A program made the translations under genes and the position numbers. DNA of 64,000 bases, from assembly GCF_001888185.1 (NCBI RefSeq), contig NZ_CP016364.1:2170001-2234000 (forward strand), given 5' to 3'. Below, one piece after another: positions 28,144-37,381 of the stretch (the first letter of the stretch is position 1; the number at the start of each line of letters is the position of its first letter). The notes beneath the pieces were generated by a model that made no database searches, had not been told where the DNA came from, and saw nothing but the letters and a program-made list of their open reading frames with translations. The DNA is from Phaeobacter porticola (GTDB lineage: Bacteria; Pseudomonadota; Alphaproteobacteria; Rhodobacterales; Rhodobacteraceae).

Positions 28144-29064
28144 GTGCCAGAGGATCACGACACCAGCAAAACGGACGGCAGGTTATCCTGCCTGAAAACC
28201 GACCCCGCCCGCACCTCGCCAAAGCGGCTGCGCATTCTGACACTGGGGCGCAGCTTTCTATGGCAGCTGGTTCTGCCAAGGATCGTGGTGCTGCTGACAT
28301 GGGCGTTGCTGAACAGTGTCATCACTCTGCCCTTGCGGCTGCTCTACGGATTGGTGCTGCTGGACGGGATTTTGTTGCTATGGCAGGCGCGGTGTTTCCT
28401 GCGCAGTGCGGATGCCCATATCCGCGACACCGGACATCTGGCGCCGGTCTGGGGCGGATATCTGGCCATTCTCTTTGCCGGCTTTGCCACCGTCACCCTG
28501 TGGTGGGACGCGGTGCTGATCGCCTCGACCCCGGTTGAACCGGATTATGCTGAACAGGAACGGCTGGCGCGTGAGGCACTTTATGACTTGTCGATCACCC
28601 CGGATGGCCGGAGGTTGATTTTTGCAGGGGAGATTCCGCATGGGCTGACCCGCCGCATAGCGGCGATGATGGAAGATGCACCCGCCCTGCGCGAGGTCGC
28701 CCTGAGCGGTCCCGGCGGTCTGATCTATGAGGCCCGCGGCGTGGCCCGGCTGATCCGTGAGCGCGCGCTGGATACGGTGGCGGAGGGCACCTGCGCCTCC
28801 GCCTGCACGTTGATCTTCGCGGCGGGGCAACAGCGCAGGCTGGCCGATCAGGGCGTCTTGGGGTTCCACTCTTATGTACTGGCCTATCCGGGTGGGTTGC
28901 CACAGCTGGATCTGAAAAAAGAACAGGACCGCGACCGGGCGTTTTTGATGCGGCAAGGCATCAGCGCAGGGTTTGCCGACCGGCTATATTCAATCTCCAG
29001 CAATGACATGTGGTTCCCGGATGCGACCGAGCTCCGTGATGCAGGCGTCCTGACGCAGAATTGA
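28144..29064 (+). CDS. Membrane-anchored ClpP-fold (COG3904-like) protein
   Basis: A 306-residue protein. GTG start with CGGAG 3 nt upstream; 20 bp after argP on the same strand. The N-terminal third has three to four hydrophobic segments (LWQLVLPRIVVLLTWALL, LLYGLVLLDGILLLW, WGGYLAILFAGFATVTLWW). The soluble C-terminal domain has the ClpP/SppA-like layout: VALSGPGGLIYEARGVARLIRE, then EGTCASACTLIFAAG with a candidate nucleophile serine, then LGFHSY with a candidate histidine. A membrane serine protease or a pseudo-enzyme are both possible; substrate unknown. Confidence 0.78.
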   Translation: MPEDHDTSKTDGRLSCLKTDPARTSPKRLRILTLGRSFLWQLVLPRIVVLLTWALLNSVITLPLRLLYGLVLLDGILLLWQARCFLRSADAHIRDTGHLAPVWGGYLAILFAGFATVTLWWDAVLIASTPVEPDYAEQERLAREALYDLSITPDGRRLIFAGEIPHGLTRRIAAMMEDAPALREVALSGPGGLIYEARGVARLIRERALDTVAEGTCASACTLIFAAGQQRRLADQGVLGFHSYVLAYPGGLPQLDLKKEQDRDRAFLMRQGISAGFADRLYSISSNDMWFPDATELRDAGVLTQN

Positions 29065-29067
29065 CCG

Positions 29068-29538
29068 TCAGGTCAGGACCTTGGTCATCCGGTAGTTATG
29101 CAGCGCAACACCGCGACGTTCAATCTCGCGGCGCCCCTCGTCGGTGAAGCCCTGCCGGGTGAAAAACCGCTTCGCGGCCTCGCTTGCCTCAACATATAGG
29201 CTGCCCAACCCCAGATCCCTTGCCCGGATTTCCAGCTGCTGATAAAGCGCAAGACCGACACCGGTGCCCGCAACATCCGGGTGGCAATAGAAGCAATCAA
29301 TATGACCGTCACGCTCCAGCTCTATGAAGCCCTGTGGCTGACCGCTATCATTCACCGCGACAAAAACAAATCGCCCGTCATTGTCGCGGCCCTGCCAGGC
29401 TTTGGCCGGGGCTGGTTCCGGGCTCCAGGCGGCGCATTGCTCCGGGCTGTAGTCCCGCGCGCTCACGCCATGCACGGCAGCGTGAAAAATCTGCGCCAGC
29501 GCTGCGGCATCTTCGGGGCGGAAAGGTCTGATATTCAT
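29068..29538 (-). CDS. GNAT-family N-acetyltransferase
   Basis: A 156-residue GNAT protein: MNIRPFRPEDAAALAQIFHAAVHG at the start, core strand FVAVNDSGQPQGFIELERDGHIDCFYCHPDVAGTGVGLALY with a shifted acetyl-CoA loop (GTGVG), and C-terminal GLGSLYVEASEAAKRFFTRQGFTDEGRR. Several relatives of this layout are putative acetyltransferases acting on small amines. Substrate unknown. It is convergent with the ClpP-like gene, only 3 bp between the stops. Confidence 0.86.
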   Translation of the reverse strand: MNIRPFRPEDAAALAQIFHAAVHGVSARDYSPEQCAAWSPEPAPAKAWQGRDNDGRFVFVAVNDSGQPQGFIELERDGHIDCFYCHPDVAGTGVGLALYQQLEIRARDLGLGSLYVEASEAAKRFFTRQGFTDEGRREIERRGVALHNYRMTKVLT

Positions 29539-29584
29539 GACTTTATCCTTCTACAGCATAGGGCCTGCAGCCATTGTGCAGACG

Positions 29585-29610
29585 AAAAAGGCCCGCCAGT
29601 CCGGCGGGCC
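29585..29610 (-). terminator. Rho-independent terminator after yebC
   Basis: GGCCCGCC (29590-29597) and GGCGGGCC (29603-29610) around a 5-nt loop, with TTTTT following on the minus strand. Confidence 0.85.
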
Positions 29611-29639
29611 TCAGGCGTTCTCATTGTCGCAGCCGCGGT

Positions 29640-30380
29640 TTACAGCTGCTCCATCACCTCGTCGGAGGCTTCAAAGTTGGTGGTGACGCGCTGCACGTCG
29701 TCGTCGTCTTCCAGCGCATCCACCAGTTTCATCAGCTTCTGCATGCCTTCGAGATCCAGCTCGGTGGTGGTGGTGGGTTTCCACACCAGCTTGGTCGAGT
29801 CGGACTCGCCCAGCTCACCTTCCAGCGCGTTGGACACCTCGTTGAGGTCGGTGTCGGCACAGTAGATGATATGGCCATCTTCGGAGCTGTCGACATCCTC
29901 AGCGCCCGCCTCGATCGCGGCCATCATCACGGTGTCCGCGTCGCCGACCGTCGCCGGGTAGGTCACCTCACCCTTGCGGTCGAACATAAAGCCAACCGAG
30001 CCGGTTTCCCCGAGGTTGCCACCGTTCTTGGAGAAGGTGGAGCGCACGGTAGAGGCGGTGCGGTTGCGGTTGTCGGTCATGGCTTCGACGATGACCGCCA
30101 CACCATTCGGGCCATAGCCCTCATAGCGGATTTCTTCGTAATCGTCGCCTTCACCGGCAGTGGATTTCTTGATCGCGCGATCAATCACATCCTTGGGGAC
30201 GGATTGGCTCTTGGCTTCTTTTACCGCCAGACGCAGACGCGGGTTTTTCTCAGGATCGGGGTCGCCCATTTTGGCGGCGACGGTGATTTCCTTGGAGAGT
30301 TTCGAGAACAATTTCGACCGCGCGGCGTCCTGACGGCCCTTGCGGTGCTGGATATTCGCCCATTTGGAATGGCCTGCCAT
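29640..30380 (-). CDS. yebC: YebC/TACO1-family translation or transcription factor
   Basis: A 246-residue cytosolic protein with the invariant start [32 protein letters not shown] and the family core [24 protein letters not shown]-terminal [19 protein letters not shown] is typical. Family members are described as transcriptional regulators or as factors relieving ribosome stalling at proline stretches. The frame extends 35 codons further, but the family start is at 30380. A strong terminator lies downstream. Often next to ruvC in other bacteria, but not here. Confidence 0.93.
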   Translation of the reverse strand: MAGHSKWANIQHRKGRQDAARSKLFSKLSKEITVAAKMGDPDPEKNPRLRLAVKEAKSQSVPKDVIDRAIKKSTAGEGDDYEEIRYEGYGPNGVAVIVEAMTDNRNRTASTVRSTFSKNGGNLGETGSVGFMFDRKGEVTYPATVGDADTVMMAAIEAGAEDVDSSEDGHIIYCADTDLNEVSNALEGELGESDSTKLVWKPTTTTELDLEGMQKLMKLVDALEDDDDVQRVTTNFEASDEVMEQL

Positions 30381-30570
30381 GGTGCATCCTTGCTGCTTCA
30401 ATTTCGATCTGGCGCCCATATAGCCCCGACACCGGGGGGCTTTCAAGCGCCCCATATGCACCCTGCCCCCACCAGCGCGCCCCAATCACATGCGCGCGCC
30501 TCTCGTAGGCTGTGTCCCATTACCGAAATGTGGTGGTTGCCCCGCCCGCCCCAGCGGCTAGAGTGGCGCC

Positions 30571-32346
30571 ATGACATTTGACCAGATCGTTTTGTTCGCC
30601 CTCTTTGCCGCTGTGTTTGGCCTGCTGCTGTGGGGGAGGTATCGCTATGATATCGTGGCGTTTTCCGCGTTGATGGTGGCGGTGGTTCTGGGCGTGGTGC
30701 CAGCCAATGACGCCTTTGCCGGATTTGGCCACCCGGCCACATTGGTAGTGGCATTGGTGCTGGTGGTCTCGGCCGGGCTGGTGCGCTCGGGGGCGGTGTT
30801 TCTGATCACCCGCACTTTGGTGGACAGCAGCCGTAGTCTGGGCGCGCATATCACGCTGATGGGCGGGATCGGCGCGGTTCTGTCAGCGTTCATGAACAAT
30901 GTGGCCGCACTGGCGCTGCTGATGCCGGTGGACATCCAGACCGCGCGCAAGGCGGGACGCACGCCGGGGATGAGCCTGATGCCGCTGTCCTTTGCCACCA
31001 TTCTGGGCGGGATGGCGACGCTGATCGGCACGCCGCCCAATATCATCATTGCCTCGATCCGGGCCGAAACCCTGGGTGAGCCGTTCGGGATGTTCGATTT
31101 TGCCCCGGTGGGCGGCATCGCGGCGCTGGCGGGGTTGCTGTTTGTGGCGCTGATCGGCTGGCGTCTGATCCCGCTGCGCCAGAATGCGGCGGGCGCGTCA
31201 GAGGCGCAGCTGTCCCAGTATATAGCCGAGCTGACCGTGCCGGAAGGTTCAGAGATGATCGGCCAGCGGCTGGGCGAATTCGACAAAGAGGCCGAGAAGG
31301 CCGATGTGGCGATCCTGGGTCTGATCCGTGATGGCAAGCGCCTGTATGGCCGCGCAGCAGGTCAGCTGTTGCGGGCCGGTGACGCGCTGGTGCTGGAGGC
31401 CACACCGGAAGCGCTGGATGAATTCCGCACCGCCGCCTCGCTCGACTTCGCCGATGCAGCACGGCAGGAAAAGCTGGGCGCAGTCGGCGATGGGCTGGAA
31501 CTGGTCGAGGTGGTGGTGCCGGAAACCGCCCGCATCAAGGGGCGCAGCGCGCAGGCCCTGGGGCTGGCCTGGCGGCAGAATACCGTGTTGATGGGGCTGG
31601 CGCGGCAGGGTCGCCGCCTGACCCGGCATATCCGCCAGGAACAGATTGAGGCCGGGGATATCCTGCTGCTGCTGTGTCCGCGCGATCGCGGCGCCGATGT
31701 CACCGAATGGCTGGGCTGCCTGCCGCTGGCGGAGCGCGGTCTGTCGGTGACCGCCAATGACAAGACCTGGCTGGCGATTGGCCTCTTTGCAGGCGCGGTA
31801 TTGGCGGCTTCGCTGGGGATTATCTACCTGCCAATTGCGCTGGGACTGGTGGTGGTGGCCTATGTGCTGACCAAGATCCTGCCGCTGGCCGAATTATACG
31901 ACCATATCGAATGGCCGGTGGTTGTGCTGCTGGGATCCATGATCCCATTGGGGGCAGCCTTAGACAGCGCCGGTGGGACGGCTCTGATTGCTGAAAGCCT
32001 GCTAACGCTGACCAATGGGATGCCCGCCTGGGCCATTCTGACGGTGTTGATGGTGGTCACCATGACGCTGTCGGATGTGCTGAACAACACCGCCACGGCC
32101 ATTGTGGCGGCCCCTGTCGGCATCCAGATGGCCACCAGCCTTGGCGTGTCGCCTGATCCGTTCCTGATGGCGGTGGCGGTGGCGGCCTCCGCAGCCTTCC
32201 TCACCCCTATCGGGCATAAGAACAACACGCTGGTTCTGGGTCCCGGCGGCTATCACTTTGGCGACTACTGGCGCATTGGCCTGCCGCTGGAGGTGCTGGT
32301 CATCGCCGTATCTATCCCGTCAATCTTGCTGTTCTGGCCGCTTTGA
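30571..32346 (+). CDS. SLC13-type anion permease with RCK_C (TrkA-C) domains
   Basis: A 591-residue membrane protein. Hydrophobic N- and C-terminal halves carry DASS/SLC13-like repeats (SAFMNNVAALALLMPV and LIGTPPNIIIASI in the first; SDVLNNTATAIVAAPVGIQ and TPIGHKNNTLVLGPGGY in the second). Between them, about residues 210-380, are two RCK_C domains (VPEGSEMIGQRLGEFDKEAE, VVPETARIKGRSAQALGL) that bind small regulators in related transporters. The substrate may be a dicarboxylate, sulfate or similar anion. Start by family alignment; the ribosome site is weak. Confidence 0.86.
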   Translation: MTFDQIVLFALFAAVFGLLLWGRYRYDIVAFSALMVAVVLGVVPANDAFAGFGHPATLVVALVLVVSAGLVRSGAVFLITRTLVDSSRSLGAHITLMGGIGAVLSAFMNNVAALALLMPVDIQTARKAGRTPGMSLMPLSFATILGGMATLIGTPPNIIIASIRAETLGEPFGMFDFAPVGGIAALAGLLFVALIGWRLIPLRQNAAGASEAQLSQYIAELTVPEGSEMIGQRLGEFDKEAEKADVAILGLIRDGKRLYGRAAGQLLRAGDALVLEATPEALDEFRTAASLDFADAARQEKLGAVGDGLELVEVVVPETARIKGRSAQALGLAWRQNTVLMGLARQGRRLTRHIRQEQIEAGDILLLLCPRDRGADVTEWLGCLPLAERGLSVTANDKTWLAIGLFAGAVLAASLGIIYLPIALGLVVVAYVLTKILPLAELYDHIEWPVVVLLGSMIPLGAALDSAGGTALIAESLLTLTNGMPAWAILTVLMVVTMTLSDVLNNTATAIVAAPVGIQMATSLGVSPDPFLMAVAVAASAAFLTPIGHKNNTLVLGPGGYHFGDYWRIGLPLEVLVIAVSIPSILLFWPL

Positions 32347-32451
32347 ACAGGCGGATCAACGCGGATATGACCCAACGGCAGGGCGCGCAGAGTTTGCGCC
32401 TTTACCCTCTGCACGCTTAGGCTGATCCCAACACGGGGACCAACAGCGAAG

Positions 32452-33732
32452 GCACGCCATGGGACAGGCAACGGCAATTCGGTGCCGCGCTTCCACCTGA
32501 CCTGGGGCACCGGGCCCGGCGTGGTCGCCCCCTTTGCCGAGCGGGTTGAGGCCCATATCGAGGCCGGTTTGATCCAGCCGCGGTTTCGCCATCAGGTCAG
32601 CCATATCATCACCCAGGGCGGCATCGTCAAAGGCGTCTCTGGCGAGGTTCTGGCCTCTGACGATGCCCCGCAGGGCGCGCGCACCAACCGGCAGGAGATT
32701 GGCGAGTTTGAGGTCTATGCGCCGTCGGTGCTGGTCGCCTCTGGCGGGATTGGTGGCAATCTGGATGCTGTGCGCAAGAACTGGCCGGTGGATCGGCTGG
32801 GGCCTGCGCCGCGCCGCATGGTGTCCGGTGTGCCCTTTCATGTGGATGGGCGGATGATCCCCATTACAGAAGCCGCAGGCGGCCATGTCATCAATGCCGA
32901 CCGGATGTGGCACTACACCGAAGGGCTGCGCAACTGGGATCCAATCTGGCCCAACCACGGCATCCGCATCCTGCCGGGGCCTTCTTCGATGTGGTTTGAC
33001 GCCAGAGGCGACCGCCTGCCCGCGCCTTATTTGCCGGGGTTCGACACGCTGGGCACCCTGCGCGAAATCCTGAAGACCGGGCAGGATTACAGCTGGTTCA
33101 TCCTCAGTCAGAAAATCATTCAAAAGGAATTTGCCCTGTCGGGGTCCGAGCAGAACCCGGATCTGACCGCTGGCAAATGGGGCGAGGTGCTGCGCGCGCG
33201 GCTGTTGTCGCGGGGCAAGGCCCCGGCCCCGGTTGAGGCCTTCAAGAAACATGGTGCGGATTTTGTGGTCGCCGATACGCTGAGCGAACTGGTCGCAGGC
33301 ATGAATGAACTGGGGGAACTGCCGCTGGAGGAAACCCATCTGCGGCGTCAAATCGAAGCGCGCGATGCGCAGGCCGACAATCCCTTTGCCAAGGACGCGC
33401 AGCTGATTGCGATCAATGCCGCGCGCAACTACCGGGGCGACCGGCTGATCCGCACCGCCAAACCGCATCGCCTGCTGGACCGTGCCAATGGGCCGTTGAT
33501 CGCTGTGCGGCTGAACATTCTGACGCGCAAGTCACTGGGCGGCTTGCAGACCGATCTCGACGGGCAGCTGATTGGCGCGGATGGCGCCACGGTGCCGGGA
33601 TTGTTTGCTGCCGGAGAGGTCGCAGGCTTTGGCGGTGGCGGCTATCACGGCTACAACGCGCTGGAGGGCAGTTTCCTTGGTGGGTGTCTGTTTACCGGCC
33701 GTCAGGCCGGACAATCACGTGCGATTGCCTGA
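32452..33732 (+). pseudogene. 5'-truncated FAD-binding dehydrogenase
   Basis: The frame encodes about 426 residues corresponding to the C-terminal three quarters of a KsdD-like FAD-binding dehydrogenase (family size about 550). It opens at an internal family segment (GNGNSVPRFHLTWGTGPG) and ends with the usual FAD-binding finish GLFAAGEVAGFGGGGYHGYNALEGSFLGGCLFTGRQAG. The N-terminal GxGxxG Rossmann motif that binds FAD is missing, and the 100 bp upstream carry no trace of it. A GTG at 32482 could start a fragment but it could not bind FAD normally. Deletion or recombination is the likely origin. Confidence 0.8.
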
Positions 33733-33773
33733 ACTGACATAAATCATGGTTAACAACCCCTTACTGACCGCTG

Positions 33774-35591
33774 TTAAAGCGGCCAGAAGACCGGGATCAG
33801 GATGGATGCCAAGAGGCCGACGCTAAAGTTCAGCGGAATGCCGACGCGCAGAAAATCTGTGAACTTGTAACCGCCCGGGCCATAGACCAGCATGTTGGTC
33901 TGATAGCCGATTGGCGTCGCGAAAGAAGCCGAGGCCGCCACCATCACCGCCACCACCAAGGGGCGCGGATCAATGCCCATGGCCTGCGCCAGCCCCACTG
34001 CGATGGGGGTCACCACCACGGCCACGGCATTGTTCGAGACCAGCTCTGTCAGTATTGAGGTCAGCAGGTAGACCGCCCAGACCAGCAGGAACGGCGGCAG
34101 CACCGAGAGTGAGGGCGCTACCGCATCGACGATCAACCGAACTGCTCCGGAGCTTTCCAAGGCGGCCCCGATGGCCAGCATCGCGAAGATCAGCGTCAGC
34201 AGGCGACCGTCAACAAAAGAGAAGGCCTCATCCGCGTCAATACAGCGGGTGATCAACACGGTGGAGACAGCAAGCACCGACAACAACAGGATCGGCGCCA
34301 CGCCAAGCGCTGCCAGCACAACGATACCGATCAGTGCGACAATCGCGATGGGCGCATGACGGCGACGATAGGCGCGCACAGACGGCTGCGACACCGCCGC
34401 CATATCCATATCCGCAGCAAGGCGCTGGATATCTTCAGCGTTGCCTTCCAGCAGCAGGGTATCGCCGACCCGCACCACCAGATCCTCCAGCTGAACACCG
34501 ATATTCTGGTTCCGACGATGCACCGCCAGCGTATAAACACCGTAGCGGCGGCGCAGGCGCATCGCCCCCAGCGAGCGGCCCACCATGCGGCAGCCAGGGG
34601 TGATCAGCACCTCGACGGTTTCCGTTTCCACGGTGGAGACCTGATCGACGCGTTTCAGTTCTTTGTTGCGTTGCAGGCTGAGGAGTTCGGTCATCTGCGT
34701 GCGCAGCACCACGCGATCCCCCACCTGCAGCTCCACCCCCTTAAGCGCGTTGCGCAGCGATATATCACCGCGAATGACATCAATCAGCCGCACGCCCTGA
34801 CGTTTGAACAGCTGCACACCGGTGACCTCGCGGCCGATAAGGTTGCTTTCGGGGGGGATCACCGCCTCGGTAAAGAATTTCATCCGTGAGCGGTCGCTGA
34901 GCAGGCTTGCCATGCTGCTACGATCCGGCAGCAGGCGCGGCGCGATGAAACGCAGATAGATCATGCCCCAGATCACCAGAATGATGCCGAGCGGCGTGAC
35001 CTCAAAAATGGTGAAAGGCGCCAACCCCTGCGCCCGTGCGACACCGTCAACCAGCAGGTTGGTAGACGTACCGATCAGCGTCAGCGTACCGCCAAGGATA
35101 GCCGCATAGCTGAGCGGAATCAGCATCTTGGAGGCGGAGACCTTCATCGTGCGCGAAATCTGAATGAATACCGGGATCATCACCACCACAACCGGCGTAT
35201 TCGACACAACGGCAGAGGCGACAACAACAAAGACCATCAACAGAGCGATGGCCAGCTTCGGATTGACCTCCGCCTGCTTGCGGGCTTGCGCGGTAAAAGC
35301 ATCCAGCGCGCCGGTGCGCACCAAGGCACCCATGATGATAAACATGGCCGCAATCGTCCAGGGCGCCGGGTTTGACAGCACCGGCAGCGCCGCCTGATAG
35401 GGTAGAACACCGGTTGCCAGCATCACGGATACACCCGCCAGCGCCACCACCTCGGTCGGGAAGGTTTCACGCAGGAAAGCAGCAAACATCGCCACCACGA
35501 TCAGCAGCGTCAAAACCGCGCCGCCGGTCTCACCAAGGGGAAGAAACTGCATCAGGGGTAAAGACATCCAAGAGGTTGAAAGATTAATCAT
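33774..35591 (-). CDS. SLC13-type anion permease with RCK_C domains (second copy type)
   Basis: A 605-residue paralogue-like permease. It has SLC13 features ([74 protein letters not shown]) and two central RCK_C domains (about residues 230-400). Its start codon overlaps the stop of the upstream small gene by four bases (ATGA), so translation is coupled. It faces the truncated dehydrogenase convergently. Substrate is not evident; similarity to the 30571 gene is at family level only. Confidence 0.87.
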   Translation of the reverse strand: MINLSTSWMSLPLMQFLPLGETGGAVLTLLIVVAMFAAFLRETFPTEVVALAGVSVMLATGVLPYQAALPVLSNPAPWTIAAMFIIMGALVRTGALDAFTAQARKQAEVNPKLAIALLMVFVVVASAVVSNTPVVVVMIPVFIQISRTMKVSASKMLIPLSYAAILGGTLTLIGTSTNLLVDGVARAQGLAPFTIFEVTPLGIILVIWGMIYLRFIAPRLLPDRSSMASLLSDRSRMKFFTEAVIPPESNLIGREVTGVQLFKRQGVRLIDVIRGDISLRNALKGVELQVGDRVVLRTQMTELLSLQRNKELKRVDQVSTVETETVEVLITPGCRMVGRSLGAMRLRRRYGVYTLAVHRRNQNIGVQLEDLVVRVGDTLLLEGNAEDIQRLAADMDMAAVSQPSVRAYRRRHAPIAIVALIGIVVLAALGVAPILLLSVLAVSTVLITRCIDADEAFSFVDGRLLTLIFAMLAIGAALESSGAVRLIVDAVAPSLSVLPPFLLVWAVYLLTSILTELVSNNAVAVVVTPIAVGLAQAMGIDPRPLVVAVMVAASASFATPIGYQTNMLVYGPGGYKFTDFLRVGIPLNFSVGLLASILIPVFWPL

Positions 35592-35809
35592 CGCAAACCG
35601 AAAAGAACTGCCATGGCCGCATTCATCTTCGCGCGGCCCAAAGGAGTGAACCTGATCTTGTCAGCCGAGGCAAGGGGCTCGCTCTGCAACCGGTTTGCAT
35701 AGCCCTGATTTATCAGCTGTTTGCGAACAGGGTTCGGGTTTTGCGCGCATAGGCAGGCAAGTATCCCCCTGCCCTGCGCGTATTTTTTGCGGAGCACAGC
35801 ACGTTGCAA
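35588..35809 (-). CDS. Small protein coupled to the SLC13 permease
   Basis: An open frame of 73 codons whose stop overlaps the permease start (ATGA), the usual sign of a real coupled gene. The C-terminal half (QLINQGYANRLQSEPLASADKIRFTPLGRAKMNA) is regular and resembles the recognition-helix and wing of a small winged-helix protein. The 5' end is uncertain: possible starts are TTG at 35809 or GTG at 35797, neither with a strong ribosome site. Role unknown. Confidence 0.5.
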   Translation of the reverse strand: MQRAVLRKKYAQGRGILACLCAQNPNPVRKQLINQGYANRLQSEPLASADKIRFTPLGRAKMNAAMAVLFGLR

Positions 35810-35830
35810 ACCGCATGAGCAGAGCTTGCC

Positions 35831-36643
35831 TCAGGGGATTGCCTGTTCCAACAGGCCGCCAACGCGGATCATGCGGATTGATTTCGCCGCGCCTGTCCGG
35901 TCATCGGTTTCCACGAAAACGCCGGACAGGGTTGCGGAGCCTTCTGCGGGGGTAAAGCGGTTCTTGGGCATTCCGGTCAGGAAGCGGCGCATCGGCTCAG
36001 CCTTCTCCATGCCGATCACGGAGTTATAGTCGCCGCACATGCCCGCATCTGTCAGGTAGCCGGTGCCCTCGGACAGGATCTGTGCATCGCCCGTCGGCAC
36101 ATGGGTATGGGTGCCCACAACCAGCGAAGCGCGTCCATTGCAGAAATGCCCCATGGCCATCTTCTCGGATGTGGCTTCGCAGTGCATGTCCACGATCACC
36201 GCCTGCGCCAGACCGCCGCGTGGATGCGATTTCAGCACCGCCTCCACCGCACCAAAGGGATCATCATAGGCGCGTTTCATGAACACCTGCCCCAGCGCCT
36301 GCACCACCAGCACCTTGCGCCCGCCGGGGGCGTTGAACAGCCGGTAGCCGCGCCCAGGTGCGTTTTTGGCAAAATTTAGCGGCCGGATAATACGCGGCTC
36401 TTTCTCGATGGCCTGCAACATGTCCTTCTGGTCAAAGGCATGATCGCCAAGGGTCAGACAATCGGCCCCCGCATCCAGCAGCGCTTTGGCGTGTTCGCCA
36501 TTCAGCCCCATGCCATTGGACGCGTTCTCGCCATTGACCACGACAAAGTCGAGCCGCCAGTCCTTGCGCATCTGCGGGAGGTTTTCGGAAATGGCCTTGC
36601 GTCCCGCACGGCCCATGACATCGCCAAGAAATAATAGTCGCAT
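35831..36643 (-). CDS. YmdB-type metallophosphoesterase
   Basis: A 270-residue calcineurin-like phosphoesterase of the YmdB/TIGR00282 family. Metal-binding motifs are visible: LFLGDVMGRAGRKA at the start, VVNGENASNGMG, LTLGDHAFDQ, VVDMHCEATSEKMAMG, and VGTHTHVPTGDAQIL. B. subtilis YmdB is a 2',3'-cyclic nucleotide phosphodiesterase affecting biofilm and motility. The start at 36643 is the family start; the upstream 34 codons are a GC-poor stretch and rejected. It lies downstream of the 5-formyl-THF cyclo-ligase gene and may be cotranscribed. Confidence 0.9.
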   Translation of the reverse strand: MRLLFLGDVMGRAGRKAISENLPQMRKDWRLDFVVVNGENASNGMGLNGEHAKALLDAGADCLTLGDHAFDQKDMLQAIEKEPRIIRPLNFAKNAPGRGYRLFNAPGGRKVLVVQALGQVFMKRAYDDPFGAVEAVLKSHPRGGLAQAVIVDMHCEATSEKMAMGHFCNGRASLVVGTHTHVPTGDAQILSEGTGYLTDAGMCGDYNSVIGMEKAEPMRRFLTGMPKNRFTPAEGSATLSGVFVETDDRTGAAKSIRMIRVGGLLEQAIP

Positions 36644-36757
36644 CCTGGCGTGGTACGCCGTTGCTGGGCTCAGGACAAGAGCTGCGTTGTGGGTGTAAAA
36701 CTTTTTGAAAAGCTTTGCCGGGGTTTTTGGAAAAACCCTCATCATCCCGCCTAAGCA

Positions 36758-37321
36758 TCACCGACTGAACTGCAACACCCGGCTTTCGGTAATCAGCATG
36801 TCCAGTGGCTGATCCGTTGATTCCAGCGGCAGGTCGTCGGCCTCTTGCGCGTCAAAGGCAAAACCGATGGCCAATGTCGCACGTTTGGCGCGCAGCAGCT
36901 CCAGGGTGCGGTCATAAAAGCCGCCCCCGTAACCAAGCCGCCCGCCGCGCGCATCAAAGGCGACCAGCGGCACGATCAGGATCTCGGGTTCGAAATAATC
37001 GTCAACCTCTGGCACTTTGGCCCCAAAGGGCCCGTCGCGCAGCGCGCCTTCGGGTTGCCAGCGACTGAATTTCAGCGGTGTACTCTTGGCCTGGATCACC
37101 GGCACACCAACGGGACCGTGGGCTGCTGCCTCGGCCATAGCCGGAAGCGGATCAATCTCAGTGCGGATCGGCATATAGCCAGACAGCGGCACCCCGCGAT
37201 AGCCTGCCAGCACCTCTGACAGATGGCCCGCGACGCCGGGTTTGTTCATGTCAAAGGCGGCCTTGCGGCGCTGAAAGGCGGCTTTACGGGCGTCGGCCTT
37301 GATCTGGGTAAGGTCATCCAT
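36758..37321 (-). CDS. 5-formyltetrahydrofolate cyclo-ligase
   Basis: Converts 5-formyl-THF to 5,10-methenyl-THF using ATP, rescuing a stored folate form. A 187-residue protein with the family motifs: an early basic helix (KADARKAAFQRRKAAF), LSGYMPIRTEIDPL, and the ATP-binding GRLGYGGGFYDRTL. The family start is at 37321. It sits between mgtE (stop 60 bp upstream) and the YmdB-like gene on the same strand. No room exists for a 6S RNA, which often precedes this gene in proteobacteria. Confidence 0.93.
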   Translation of the reverse strand: MDDLTQIKADARKAAFQRRKAAFDMNKPGVAGHLSEVLAGYRGVPLSGYMPIRTEIDPLPAMAEAAAHGPVGVPVIQAKSTPLKFSRWQPEGALRDGPFGAKVPEVDDYFEPEILIVPLVAFDARGGRLGYGGGFYDRTLELLRAKRATLAIGFAFDAQEADDLPLESTDQPLDMLITESRVLQFSR

Positions 37322-37381
37322 GATGCGGGTCCTGTCAGAGTGAGTGAACACGGCCCAAATGGGCAGCAACAGCAGGCAGGA

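Noticed and set aside
36721..36738. GGGTTTTT/AAAAACCC hairpin between the cyclo-ligase and the YmdB-like gene
   Set aside because: A stem of mostly A-T pairs, with no T-run after it in the direction of transcription; not convincing as a terminator.
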